Assembly (NCBI GenBank): GCA_003427395.1
Contig: BFEA01000071.1
Coordinates: 951,388 to 984,618, forward strand
DNA: 33,231 nucleotides
Origin: Chara braunii
Lineage: Eukaryota; Streptophyta; Charophyceae; Charales; Characeae
Direction: 5' to 3'
Part shown: positions 19,926 through 30,599 of the stretch, in pieces
Position numbering within the stretch: position 1 is the first letter of the stretch
Layout of the letters: every line of letters starts with the position of its first letter
Notes under the pieces: model-generated
Told to the model about the DNA's origin: nothing
Database searches by the model: none
The model's input: the letters and a program-made list of their open reading frames with translations, nothing else
Made by a program: the position numbers and the translations under genes

Positions 19926-20083
19926 AGTCGGGCTCGACCGCTGCATCGTTGGAGGAGTATACCAGCGGAGCAGCAAGCGTGACCAACGCAGGGAGGGTGC
20001 CGTGAGTGAACCCGGACGGGTACTAGAGTCAGATGCATGTGCAGCGACGAGGGAAGAAACAGCTATGGCAGCGAGGGAAAAGG

Positions 20084-20740
20084 GGCTAACTTACTCGATT
20101 TTTTATAGAATCGGGCGGGTGAGGATGCTAGACAGGGGTTTATGGACAGGGCGAAGTTAGTAATAGCATTAGTTTCAGCTTTAGGTTAGTAAGATAGGAA
20201 GTAGAGAAGAAAGTTGTGCTCGGAGGATATAGAGATGGTGGAAAAACAACGGGAGTGAGATTCATATAAATCGTTCGTTTCATAACAAAAACGAGCGAGG
20301 GGAGACGTGATTTCGGGGTTTCTAGATAGGGCGACCCCGAATTTATATTCAGATTATGATAAAAGTCAGTAAATAAGGAGATAGACGAGAAAGGGGTGCG
20401 AGGGAGGAGAGTCGAGGGAGCAACTATGGTAGAGGAAGAAAATCACTTAACTCGTTCATTCCATGACGAAAACGGGCGGATGAAGATCCATTTCGAGGGT
20501 TTTGGAGAGTGGCGAACCCGATGGTAATGTTAGTTTGGTTGTCTAGTTAGTAAAGTTAGAGTTAGTAGAGAAGGTGGTTGCAGGAGCTATGGCGAGGAAT
20601 GAGAGTAAAGTCTTCAATCTCGCCTGTTCCCTTGCTGAAAACGGGCGAGGGAAAAAGATGAATCGGCGGTTTTAGAGCGGGCGAGCCCGTTAGTAGAGTT
20701 AGATTGGTCGGAGGGTCAATAGAGAAGGAGCTAGAAGATA
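20084..20740 (+). repeat. ~180-bp tandem hairpin repeat, copy R (4 units)
   Basis: Units begin near 20090, 20265, 20453 and 20625. Each has a first stem: CTCGATT/AATCGGG, CGTTCGTTT/AAACGAGCG, CTCGTT/AACGGG, CTCGCC/GGCGAG. A second motif ends GGGCGA-(A)CCCCG, as in CGGGGT/ACCCCG at about 20313-20340. Between them is a GTTAGT-AGAGTTAG-type spacer. The stem sequences change together. Confidence 0.75.
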
Positions 20741-21239
20741 AAGGCCTGCGCAGGAGGGGAGGTTTCAAAAAGGCTATGTATCTTTCCGTGTTCTGGAATA
20801 AGATTCATTCGATTTTTGTACAACCACGGGGTTGGAGACTTACCTATTGGCCACGCAAGCTCTCTCTCCGAAGCACCTACTGTGATGTTCTCCCGAGCTG
20901 AGGTATTCGCCCCAGATTTCGACTGAACCTGGTCGCACGAACGACCATGCGCAGGCGCATACCGAGACACAATAGGGGGCTCAAGGATGATCCACGGGGG
21001 CGCAAGGCAACAAACGAGTCAAAAGGGAAAGAAAGTGAGTAGGTTAGGGTGGAACTTAGTCGAAGAGGAGAGAGAACGAGTACCTTATGAATCAAGTGTT
21101 GGGCTTGAGAAGCTACAGTTCGAGTGTTGAACTATGGAGGCCGCTTGGTTCGAGATATCTGTGTAGATGGGGACGGGTGTTTGTCGGAGTGACTCCCTGG
21201 CTCAGTGGGTGGTGGGAACCAACAATCTGCGGGGTTCAA

Positions 21240-21530
21240 TCGTGATCTGAGTAGGTTGCGTGCTGCTTCACTCCGTGATGGATATGCGAGCGTCCTCGTA
21301 TGCGCTCTGCCGCTGCCCTGCTGCTAGTGTCCCACTTACATCGAATGTAGTTCTTTGCGGGACGATGAGTTGTTATGCGGTGTGACCGGGTTGTTGGTGT
21401 TGCCTTGCGCTTCGTTGCTTCATTGTCGTGCTGCTCATCCGCAGGTCGTGCCGTTTGTGTTTGTCGTGCTCGAGTTATTGTTGTTCTTCTCAAGCAGCAG
21501 GCTGCAGATTCGGGGCGTCTCGAGCACAGG
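21240..21530 (-). other. CAG/CGA-rich region on reverse strand of R
   Basis: The counterpart of 10790-11500 in Q. The minus strand gives an Arg/Thr-rich 85-codon open frame with no recognisable domain and no match to the frames in other copies. Confidence 0.35.
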
Positions 21531-22285
21531 CACTTGAAGGACTGCGATTTCTGCAGACAGCGGGCTGTAACTATGGAAGTTTATTTGTTTGGGGGTTGTA
21601 TGCTATTCGGACGCAGCCATCCCAGGTGGCACAACGACATTTTGATCTAAGAAGAGATCGGGGCTCGTTTAGAAGGAGGGGTACTGTTGCGACTTGAAGG
21701 TTCGTCAGAAGAGGCTATTCGGCAGTTTGGCTACAGTTGACCAGGCTGTGGCTGCGTTTTATCCACCATTGCGGAGCCCTCGGGCGCTAAAAGATAACAA
21801 GGTTCTCTCCTAGGAGTTGAGTCTGTCCCTCTCCTGTATCTCGAGAGTCTCAAACCCCTATCTTCTGCCTTTCTTAATCTAAGTTTAGTCCTGGTTACGA
21901 GAGGAAGGCAGCAGGCAGGATTGCAACGCGTAGGACCGCAACAAGACTCTGTGGGGAGTCAGCCCACCGATTGCGGGAGCTCTGCCAGAACTCAGGAGGA
22001 ATTCTGGAGGCAGGGAATTGAAAGGTAATAATTGTTTCCCCTCTATAAACCCAGTTACAGCCCTTATCTATATTCCTTTTTATACTTTGACTGAATATAC
22101 TACACGCCGCTTTACTTTGACTTTTCAGTCTGACTTTCAGGATAAAACCAAGACTAAGTAAAGGAATGTATGCACAATGTCAGTTTCAGTTTTATTTTCT
22201 AACTGAACGCAGATCACGGGATTGCATCTGGGGGGAGGATGGGAGAAAGGCAGTATTGCATGTGTCTGGCCGGGTCAACCAAAGG

Positions 22286-23009
22286 CTGGGCCACTTCCAT
22301 AAGTTTTTCAAGACTCAGTGCTATGTTTATTTTGAATTGCTTGAAAGACCAGACATGTTTCATAAGTTTGGGTGGTCTGGTTGCTCTGGCTTGTGAGGGT
22401 TGATTGTGACTGGCTTTCAGGGACCAAGCATGTTCCATAAGTTTGGGTGGCTTGCTCGCCTTGTTTACTTGGGGGGGTTGTCAGTTTTTTTAGTTTCTGA
22501 ACGGGAGGTTTGAGCATGTTCCATAAGTTCGCGTGGCTCAGCCTCTTCCTGCTTTGGTCTTGAGAGAAATGAACCATGTTGAGGACCAAGACATGTTTCA
22601 TAAGTTTGGGTGGTCTTGGTCCAACGTCTCGCACATGCTGGAACTAGAAGGTTATAACTTGGCTATACTTGACTACAATTTTATTTATGAACAGGCTAGT
22701 CAGACAGGGTTCCATAAGCTTGGGTGGTCTTACTATAGCTTATCACCAACTGAAGAGAGTACTAATTAAGAAAAAGTTTGTGGCACGAAGGGGCAGGCTG
22801 AATCTTGAGCTAAAAATGATCGGTTCAGTTATATGCTACCTCAAAAGACTAAGTGCAGATAATTATATTAAGATGGGATACTTAAACAATTCAGGGCAAC
22901 TAGGGTGGCCTGGTCATATGCTCAAAGAAGAAAAAAGTTGTTGTGCCCTGTGTTTGTGTATACTAAGTGGCTGAGCTAGACATGTTTCATAAGTTTGGGT
23001 GGTCTAGCT
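22286..23009 (+). repeat. Hairpin array, copy R (9 hairpins)
   Basis: Hairpins start at 22286, 22348, 22425, 22511, 22583, 22698, 22798, 22899 and 22974. The main loop is ATGTTTCATAAGTTTGGGTG. Stems: ACCAGAC/GTCTGGT, CAAGC/GCTTG, TGAGC/GCTCA, GGACCAAGAC/GTCTTGGTCC (10 bp perfect), AGTCAGAC/GTCTTACT (one mismatch), CTGAA/TTCAG, ACTAGG/CCTGGT (loop almost deleted), AGCTAGAC/GTCTAGCT. The stem order parallels copy P although the loop type differs. Confidence 0.9.
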
Positions 23010-23324
23010 TTATGCCCTATGTAAGTTGGGTATAAAGGGATAAATCATTGAGTGACCAGGAACTATTGTTTGATAAATTGACTTTGGGGATGGTGAAAGT
23101 ACTTACCTTTGTGGTTTGGCCTGCATGTGACTGAGTGCGACTACTACTTAGTCTTAGTTTCAGTTTGGCAGGTAGTTGCTTTAATTGTTCGCCGCGTGCT
23201 AGAGCCATAAGAGTTAGTTTCAATTCCTGCATTTTCTAAGCTAAGTTTTTTTTACTTGGATCGATTTCTACATTTTCTGGATCATTTATTTGTACTTGGA
23301 CTTGTATAAATCTTGGTAAGTCAC

Positions 23325-23880
23325 TCTCTACGGAAAGCGCTGCCAAAATTTCTACAAAACCAAGAAGTTCGTCAGATTTTGTCTCTTTCAAAATCTACTT
23401 TTTCTGACTTTTGGCTTAGTAAAAATATGGGAGACCTTCTTTTCTAAAGGGAGTGCTGCACAAATTTTTGCTAATTCAGGGAGTTAGACAAAATTAGACC
23501 TTGACAAATCAAAGTCGTTTTTATTCTGAACTTCGCTCTATATAAATCTTGAAATAACACTTTCTCTACGAAAAGCGCTGCCGAAATTTCTACAAATCTA
23601 AGGAATTAGTAAAATTTTGTCTTAGTTGAACTCGGGTCTTGTTTCTGAGTTCATATCTAACTTAGTATAAATATGGGAAGTCTACCTTTCTAAAGGAGAT
23701 GCTGCCAAAATTTTTACTAATTCAAGGAGTTACCCAAAATTTGATTTTTGAGAATTAGAATTTGGATTTGATTTCATGTATGAATTATTATAAATTATCA
23801 TCAGACACTTTTCCTTCGCGAAGCGCTGCCGAAATGTTTTTAGTTTAGAGGAGTTAGATTATATTTTGACAGGTGACGAT
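23325..23880 (+). repeat. ~120-bp tandem repeat, copy R (5 units)
   Basis: Signatures at about 23333 (AAAGCGCTGCCAAAATTT), 23447 (GGGAGTGCTGCACAAATTT), 23570 (AAAGCGCTGCCGAAATTT), 23693 (GGAGATGCTGCCAAAATTT) and 23818 (GAAGCGCTGCCGAAATG) alternate strictly between two forms. Spacing is 114-125 bp. Confidence 0.82.
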
Positions 23881-25427
23881 TTTGGCAATCCACTCTATAT
23901 GGAGGAGACTCTGTCAGGGTCTACCTTTCTTTGGACACTGGCTTAGAGGCAAGTCTAGGCTTAGCTTGTAGAAGGGTCTTGAGTGAGCATTTGTTATAGA
24001 GTTGTATTCTCCATACACTTATGATTTTAGCTTGGGGATTGGTTTGTCTTGTGTTACAGGTCTTCTTGATCGATTGATTTAAGATTTGAGTTAGATTCAA
24101 CTTGATCATACAAGGATCATATTCTGTTATCACTAATAATAGGTCGGTTGTCGATTCGTCAGTTTACGATTCAACTCCAATTTATTCTTGTCACTCAACC
24201 TAAAGGCTTTAACCCTATGGTTTGAAATGTTTCATTGTGTTTTTTTTACCCGGACTTTATTGAATGGTCATTTAACAAAGGTACCTAATATTTTATTGTT
24301 GGAAGGGTGCGTCAAGGTTGAGGTTTGTGTAGCTAAAGCGAGGGGTGTGAGTGAAGAAAATGGTTGAAGTTGACCCCGTGTAATGCATGAACTTTTGATG
24401 TGATTGCAGGTATGTTTGGTGATTCCGACTTTGGATTTGACTGTCTGCGCTCACATACATGTATATATGGCTGAGAGGAGCCTCACTGTGATTGTGAGAA
24501 GTGATCATCATATATTTATAACCCTTTATATATATATATGTAAATACATATACTTTCGGCGGAGAATGAGTCTCGGGTGTATCCTAGAGTGTTTCGTGCG
24601 GCCTACTGTGACCGCGCGTAAGGGTTAAACAAATTATCTATTGAAAAAAAAAGGAGATCCTCCGTTTTCCTTTGCTTTTTATGCTTTTATAGTTGGACGT
24701 TGTAGTCAGTGGCAGCCGTCAAAGTCAAACCCCTTTATTTTCTCTCCGGACCCTAGATGGTGGAGCTGGTTTTCAGGGCAAAAAGAGACGATTGTCACCA
24801 CAGGTATGAACCCGTATACCACCTACTTTTCGCAGGGTGCAGAAGAGGGTGTGGTTCTCAACCACACTTGGCGGTTGTCTAGCGTCGGGAGATCAATCCC
24901 TCAAGGCGCGTGTCAGCCGACACTTTAGTGTTGATTGCGACCCTCGAGATTTACGGGGATCGCACAAGTATGGGTACTACATAATACGTCATCATTGCGA
25001 CCGCTTGCGTACACTTGCATTGCGAGTCGATATGAGTTAGCCCTACTTCCGCTCGGTTCTATACTAAGTCTCGCGCACGACCACTATCTGATTTCCGCAT
25101 CGGAAAGTTATGGGATGGCTACTGAGGGACTAGGAGTGTTGTCGCGTTGTTTGTTTAGTGTCGTTCTGTATGTGTATATGTACGTGTGTATGCGTGTGTT
25201 TTATTTTTATGTTCTTTATAGTAGTGTGCGTGTGGCGTGTGGGATGCATCCTAGTCGACCGACGACGAGTCACGCTTGGGACCCCAGCCCCCCAAGATGT
25301 TGGTTCGCATGCGGGTCCGATAGAGGCGTAATACCTCACATACTCCCTATGCTACAACGAACGAGAAACGCCCTCAGCTGGTCCACCTCTGCGACTGCAG
25401 CTGATTAGCTTTCGTACTGTGGACTGG

Positions 25428-25495
25428 TAGCTCAGCGGGGATACGCCCACTGAAGGGAGGTGACAGCTCCTGTAAGGTGGAGGTAAGTCGTGCCT
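25428..25495 (+). other. Conserved end block with A-box-like motif, copy R
   Basis: TAGCTCAGCGGGGATACGCC is a perfect A-box pattern, followed by GGGAGGTGACAGCTCC and GGAGGTAAGT. A reading frame is open across it to the element end in this copy only. Confidence 0.5.
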
Positions 25496-25671
25496 CACGT
25501 AGGCTCTATCCTGTCGTAGGGGCTCACGAAAGGTATGGCTGGCGCACTCGGGCGGAGCAGCTTGCGAAAATTCTATATGTATTCGCGACGAGGATTAAAA
25601 CCAACTCCTGCATGACGTGGCCGGGAGGATCCCTCGCTGCCTTGTGCGATGCCGGACCGATGCGCTCGACA

Positions 25672-25675
25672 CTGA
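25672..25675. repeat. Right target duplication of copy R (CTGA)
   Basis: Partner of CCGA at 18496-18499. Sequence of copy O resumes beyond it. Confidence 0.7.
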
Positions 25676-25820
25676 ACCGTCGAGACACGACCGAGCTCTT
25701 CACTATTCGTTCCTTTTATGTTCCCTCTTTCATTTTCTTCACCATCTTCTTCTTCGCCGCGTTGATGTCCACTCTCACGTATTCCCCAACAGCGCTCTAA
25801 CACAACGCAGCCCATTCCGC

Positions 25821-26150
25821 AACTCTGGCTATTTTGGAGGGAACCAACTACTAGGCGGTTCGATTAGTCCTTCAGCCCTATACCCAAATCCGATAAATGA
25901 TTTGCACGCCAGTATCGCTGCGTGCCTCCACCAGAGTGTCCTTCGGCTTCACCCTGCTTAAGCATAATTCACCATCTCACGGGCCCCAACGGGCACCCTC
26001 ACACTCAAACCTTTCTCGGCAGAATCGTGGGTGGCGGGAGGTAGACCCACAAAGGGTGTTCACCACTCGGGTTACTCCTACCTTGTTGGCCGAGCACCCA
26101 CCAACTCGCATGCACATTGAACTCCTCACTCTATGTTTCAAGACGGGCGG
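25821..26150 (-). pseudogene. 25S rRNA-like block, copy O
   Basis: The minus strand follows nuclear large-subunit rRNA for about 330 bases: CCCGTCTTGAAACATAGAG, then GGGGCCCGTGAGATGGTGAA, TTATGCTTAAGCAGGGTGAA, CTCTGGTGGAGGC, GCAGCGATACTGGCGTGCAA, ATTTGGGTATAGGGCTGAAG, GACTAATCGAACCGCCTAGT, AGTTGGTTCCCTCC. This is the clearest rRNA similarity in the window. Small indels and substitutions show a pseudogene. Its 5' edge, at the same rRNA position as in P, joins U6 sequence with no spacer. Confidence 0.88.
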
Positions 26151-26240
26151 AATAGAGAAATTTCGCCAACATGCCACATATGCAAGGGCCATGGTAATCT
26201 ACTTTGTACCATTCCGATCTTAACGGATGTCCCGAAGGAC
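26151..26240 (-). pseudogene. U6 snRNA-like block a, copy O
   Basis: The minus strand reads GTCCTTCGGGACATCCG, TTAAGATCGGAATGGTACAA, AGTAGATTACCATGGCCC, then a decayed 3' part ending GGCGAAATTTCTCTATT, close to U6's CGAGAAAT-TT end. The ACAGAGA box is ACAAAGT. Length (90 bases) is near the ~102 of plant U6. It is fused directly to the 25S block that follows. Confidence 0.82.
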
Positions 26241-26328
26241 CAAAGCGGCGTCCCTGCCCTGCAGTATTACCATGGGGACCTATGGCAAGTGATTCTGGAT
26301 CATAGAATTTTACTCCCCTGCTTCTAGC

Positions 26329-26391
26329 ACACTTCGAGCTCAGATCTGCATTTCAACGGCTCAGGGGTATACCAATTGAGCTAGGCAAGTC
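26329..26391 (-). ncRNA. tRNA-like block 2, copy O
   Basis: GACTTGCCTAGCTCAATTGG followed by TATACCCC has a perfect A box (TAGCTCAATTGG), and CTGAGCTCGAAGTG is a degraded B-box-like T arm at plausible spacing. It lies about 90 bases before the U6-like block, as in Q. It is not foldable into a full tRNA by eye. Confidence 0.55.
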
Positions 26392-26677
26392 GGCCTCGGG
26401 GTTGGTCTTGGCACTGATACCGAGACTATGTCCCAAACGGGAAGCAGGATTTTGAATAGAATTAAACAATAAAAATAAAAAAGAATATTAGAAAAAGTAG
26501 GAACAAAGAAAAATTGGAATATGTATCAAGGGAGAGGAACCATGTTCACCCCTTTTATCCCACCAGTCGGTCTCACGGTCGGGGCCAACTGCAAAATCAG
26601 GGGGAATATCCTCACCAGGCCCTCAACCCCTCAGTCCCTCCAAACTCCTTCGCTGCTCCAATCGTCGTCGGCTACTG

Positions 26678-26742
26678 GCCTTGATCCTTGAATCAGTTGT
26701 ATGGAAGTCCGACACCGTAACCAATAATGTTAGGCCCAAGGT
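26678..26742 (-). ncRNA. tRNA-like block 1, copy O
   Basis: TTGGGCCTAACATTATTGGT followed by TACGGTGTCGGACTTCCAT aligns closely with the block in R (18909). The B-box region reads AAGGATCAAGGCC. Confidence 0.55.
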
Positions 26743-27157
26743 TGGTATTAACACTAGTGGAAAACCATATAAACGGGTTCCGCACAACTGATTCAGCTTA
26801 CCCCAAGTTCACACCTTACCCTACTGGTCGGACTTCCGACCGCCAAAGTCAGTGCCTTTGCCACACGGACGCCATGATTTGCCCAAGGTCCACACACATA
26901 CAGCCAAACTATAATTTTAAATTAGATTGTCAGTTTTAATCAAATAAAAACCTTTCACTCGTGGTTACTAAGCTACGAAACATAAAAAATTACTCGCGCC
27001 TTAAACTCACTCGTCCATAAACTCTTTACTCTTATCTCGTGGGCATCTGCCATTCCAGCTATAGGGAGTCAGTTGCGGGTCGCGCAACACTTATGTGAGC
27101 AACTATCTCAGGTACCATCTCCGATGTGACTCGTGCAAGGTGCAAAAATACGCGCAA

Positions 27158-27175
27158 ATACCTTTGTAAGGGCAT
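27158..27175. repeat. Subterminal palindrome of copy O
   Basis: ATACCTTT-GT-AAGGGCAT, two arm positions decayed relative to the other copies. Confidence 0.75.
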
Positions 27176-27234
27176 TCACATTGACAGTGAGCGAAAGCAG
27201 TGTGGCTGAGCGCACGCGCGCCAAGAAAGGAGAG

Positions 27235-27337
<103 letters not shown>

Positions 27338-27769
27338 TTGAATGATAAAAAATACTCAAAATGGGTCAAATTGTCGTCTTGATCTATTTCGCGGTTTTAA
27401 GAATTTATTTAATATTTTTCCTAGAAAGATCACAACAAAATCTGCAAGCACTCCGATTTTTTCATGCATTCCTACCATCAACTAAGGATGCCTTTTTAAG
27501 AGGACAGTGGGCAACTACCGGTCCTCCGAACTCGCTACCTCACCATTTATAAAAGAGCTAGTTGTTGGTCCTCCGCAAAATTGCAAAGGATCAGTCCCCT
27601 GACAGTTCTTATCCCAAAAGAACCCACTTGTTCATTGGTCGCTCACCACCAAAAATGCGACACTTTGACACAGACGTCGAAAACTCCTATCTACCCCAAA
27701 GGCGCAGGGAACGCAGCCCTAAGGGCAATTGTTTTTTTTTTTATGGAGAAAGACAGAGAGAGAGGAAGG

Positions 27770-27780
27770 GGGGGGGGGGG
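27770..27780. repeat. Poly-G run
   Basis: About eleven G follow a purine-rich GGAAG stretch; preceded at 27731-27740 by a T run. Confidence 0.85.
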
Positions 27781-27924
27781 CTGGCGGGGCTGACGTGTTC
27801 CCTTTCCGTGCAACCTTTATGATGCAAACACAGATCCTCGAACCCACTATTCCACAGACTTTGGGTTTCGACTTATGGATCTGGCCCAATGAGCCAAAGC
27901 AAGAGGGCTGAGCGCTCGCGTGCG

Positions 27925-27927
<3 letters not shown>

Positions 27928-27978
<51 letters not shown>
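27928..27978. repeat. (AG)n microsatellite
   Basis: About 25 AG units at the matching position of the second direct unit. Confidence 0.97.
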
Positions 27979-27980
<2 letters not shown>

Positions 27981-28639
27981 CACAATGGAGAGAGGCTGAA
28001 ATGGGAAATGGGCAAAATTGCCGCCACGATCGATTTCACAACTGAAATGATTTTTTTACATTTATTTAACATTTATTCCTGGTTCTGTGAGCACTTCAAT
28101 TTTCAGATTTTTTCACGCATTCCTCTGAGCGCAAAAAATCACTAAAGTTTCAGTGCTTTTTCTGAATTGATCTAATTGAGGCATTTTTTTTTGTACTTGT
28201 TGGCCCCCACATGGCTGAGTGGCAAAAAAGAAAAATGCACCAATTCGGTGCGGCGATTATTTTGTGGTCTTAGTGATTTTACAATTTTTTTCTGCATTTT
28301 TATAAAAAAACCACGACCAAAGCTCCGGAATCTCAAATGTTTAGATTTTTCTGTGAGTGCAGCGAGGAGTATGTGCACAAAGAATAGTCAAAATTGCGTC
28401 TTGCAAATTGCAAGAATTTCCCTCCGAGTGCCGCTAGTGGTGAGGATTACATGTGCGACCCGTTTTTTGAAATGCTTACCTACCAGTAGGTCCTCCTTAA
28501 GGTTGTGGGTCCTCCGCTAGCGCTCGAAGCACCGGTCATACCAAAATTTAAACCCCTATATGCCCTTTTTTGCAGTGGTCATCCGTTGCCAAAATTCCGC
28601 CATCTTGAAACAGACACCACACCCCAACATACCGCAGTT

Positions 28640-29750
28640 GTTAGGGTTGCGAATAGGGCGTGTAGGGGTTGAAATTTCAGTATGACCAATCCTTCCGGCT
28701 TGTTGACGACCGACCCTTAAGTAATTATTTCAAGAGACCCGTATCACGTGCAAGTCCCACTCCTAGTGACACTAAGAGGGACAGTCCCGCTATTTCCAAA
28801 GGCAACTTTGGCAATTTATTTGCTAAAACAAATCACAAAAACATATGAAAATTTGAGAGTTTGTAGATTAGGTCATCATCTTCCCATAAAAAATATCCAA
28901 AATTTTTAAAAAAATAATTAAAATTACGAACTCATCAACCTGCCGATTCGACGCATTTTCCATTTTTGTCACTCGGTCATGTGCGGGCCAACAAAAAACG
29001 TACTCCAACTTCAATGACTTTTCCCGCCTAAAAGACTACATGAAAAAGTCTGAAAATTCAAACCTCGTAAATTTATCTGTGATATTTCCAGAGAAAATAT
29101 CAAATAATTTTAAAAATTCATTTCATGCGAAAAGTATATCTCAAGAGGAATTTGACTCATTTTCCATTTTTGCCATTCAGCCTCGGTAGGAACATAGGCC
29201 ATGGTTGGGTCCATGTGGTGTAGCAGCCGCACACGAATCCATTTCTAAAAATCCAAAATCCAAAATTGTGCTTACCTACTCCACCAATTTAAAAACTACA
29301 ATTGAGATGATTTTTGTTGCTCTTAAGAATTCACAAAAAAATTTAAAATTTCAAGGAGCCATACAAAAAAAAAAAAAAAAAAAAAAAAAATCATCTCGAT
29401 CATAAATTAAGCATCACGCCAAGTTGGCACCTTTTCCATTTGCCACTTCGATGTCATAAAATTTACTCAATCTCTTTCCATTTTTGTGGTGCCAATTTCG
29501 ATCGACAAAAAATATACTCTTCCATATAGTTTTACACTCAAACGAACGCGTGAAAAAATATAGGCTGGACGGGTCATATGTTTCTTTTTCTGACCTTTCC
29601 ATGGGAAAAAGAAAAAAATCGAACAGAGCAATAAATCGTCGCAGCAATTGGCTAGCTATTAATGCCAAGCCTAAAAATGCCCTACACTCCAAACTTTGCT
29701 AAACTGCCACAACCACCTTTCTAGTTTTTTAAGGTTAGCACCACAACAAT
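28640..29750. other. AT-rich interval without recognised gene
   Basis: Low-GC sequence with repeated TTTTCCATTTTTG fragments and a 26-base A run (29365-29390). The frame at 29414-29692 (-) and others are short with no recognised motif. Confidence 0.6.
29365..29390. repeat. Poly-A run
   Basis: About 26 A. It could be the tail of a retroposed sequence, but I see no matching 5' end or target duplication. Confidence 0.9.
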
Positions 29751-29754
29751 AATG

Positions 29755-29756
<2 letters not shown>

Positions 29757-29838
<82 letters not shown>

Positions 29839-29862
29839 TCTCTTTCTCTCTCTCTCTCTTTG
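29757..29862. repeat. (TC)n microsatellite
   Basis: About 50 TC units with a few CCTC and TTTC interruptions. Confidence 0.97.
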
Positions 29863-29948
29863 TGCAGCTCTAATTTGAGAATGGGAGTGATGGTCAACAC
29901 ATCTTCCCCCCCACCCCTCCCCGCCGGGAAGATTTTTTCTAATTTTCA

Positions 29949-29954
<6 letters not shown>

Positions 29955-29988
<34 letters not shown>

Positions 29989-30061
29989 GTTTTCGTGCCC
30001 CTCTCTCTCTCACTCTCTCTCTCACACACGCACACACACACACAAACGCGCGCGCGCGCGA
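29955..30061. repeat. Compound (TC)n / (CA)n / (CG)n microsatellite
   Basis: TC tract to about 29988, a short unique piece, TC again, then CACA and alternating CGCG to 30061. The CA/CG part is alternating purine-pyrimidine, a candidate Z-DNA former. Confidence 0.95.
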
Positions 30062-30599
30062 GCGCGGATTGAATATAAAGTAGATTAATATTCAAAATTT
30101 CATATGTTGCATACATAAACCTGAAATGATTTCGAGGTCCATAGCAGAATTTATTTTAAATTATGTGATATATTAAAATTTGGTGATGGACTTGATTTCA
30201 AGATTGTATGATGTTTAAGAAGTCCAAGAAAATTGGTAAGGTTATTCATAATCACTGGAAAATGCTGACAGTGGCACTAGCATGTCAATATAGCCATATG
30301 ACTCTTTCAAATATTGATCGTCGTGTAGTATGCAAACTAAGTGACATCACAGTGTCACAAATAATGAACTGCTATAGATCTCGAAGAATTACATATGGAT
30401 GCAAAAATTGGAACGTGAATGGTGAATAAAACAAAAAAAAACAAGTAATACATCAAATTCATATGCAAATGAGAAGAATGTTGGTGATTGATCCAGTTAT
30501 CACAAATGTTTCAGCAAAGATGAGGCACAACCGAATGCGATTGAAATTTCGAATGTTCCAACTTTGAAATTTCAGTTACAAGAATGCGTACTATCAACT

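Larger units (their letters stand above)
18500..25671 (+). mobile_element. Copy R, full length (7.2 kb), nested in O
   Basis: It runs from TGTCGGTGCG to CTCGACA. In order: palindrome (18511-18528), tRNA-like block 1 (18909-18978), a diverged GC-rich region, a 25S-like block (about 19780-19925), a ~180-bp hairpin repeat in four units (20084-20740), a reverse-strand CAG-rich region (21240-21530) with donor-like GTAAGT near 20840, the exon-like block (21900-22024), a hairpin array (22286-23009), a ~120-bp tandem repeat (23325-23880) and the conserved end (about 24600-25671). It carries no transposition gene. Its interior at 21770 shows the unbroken target site used by Q in P. Confidence 0.9.
25672..27186 (-). 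mobile_element. Copy O, terminal segment
   Basis: On the minus strand it starts TGTCAATGTG at 27186 with the palindrome 11 bases in. It then carries tRNA-like block 1 (26742-26678), an AT-rich stretch (about 26540-26440), tRNA-like block 2 (26391-26329), the U6-like block (26240-26151), the 25S rRNA-like block (26150-25821) and a purine-rich AGATGGTGAAGAAAA segment matching P and R, before R interrupts it at 25671. It continues at 18499. It has the best preserved RNA-derived blocks of the four copies, although nesting makes O the oldest. Confidence 0.85.

Noticed and set aside
2801-25671. Complete LTR retrotransposons
   Set aside because: No direct repeat between the two ends of any copy, and no gag, protease, RT or integrase sequence seen; only the TG...CA ends fit.
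28176-28520. 114-codon frame with hydrophobic start
   Set aside because: Begins in a T-rich stretch, unmatched in the sister repeat unit, no recognisable domain.
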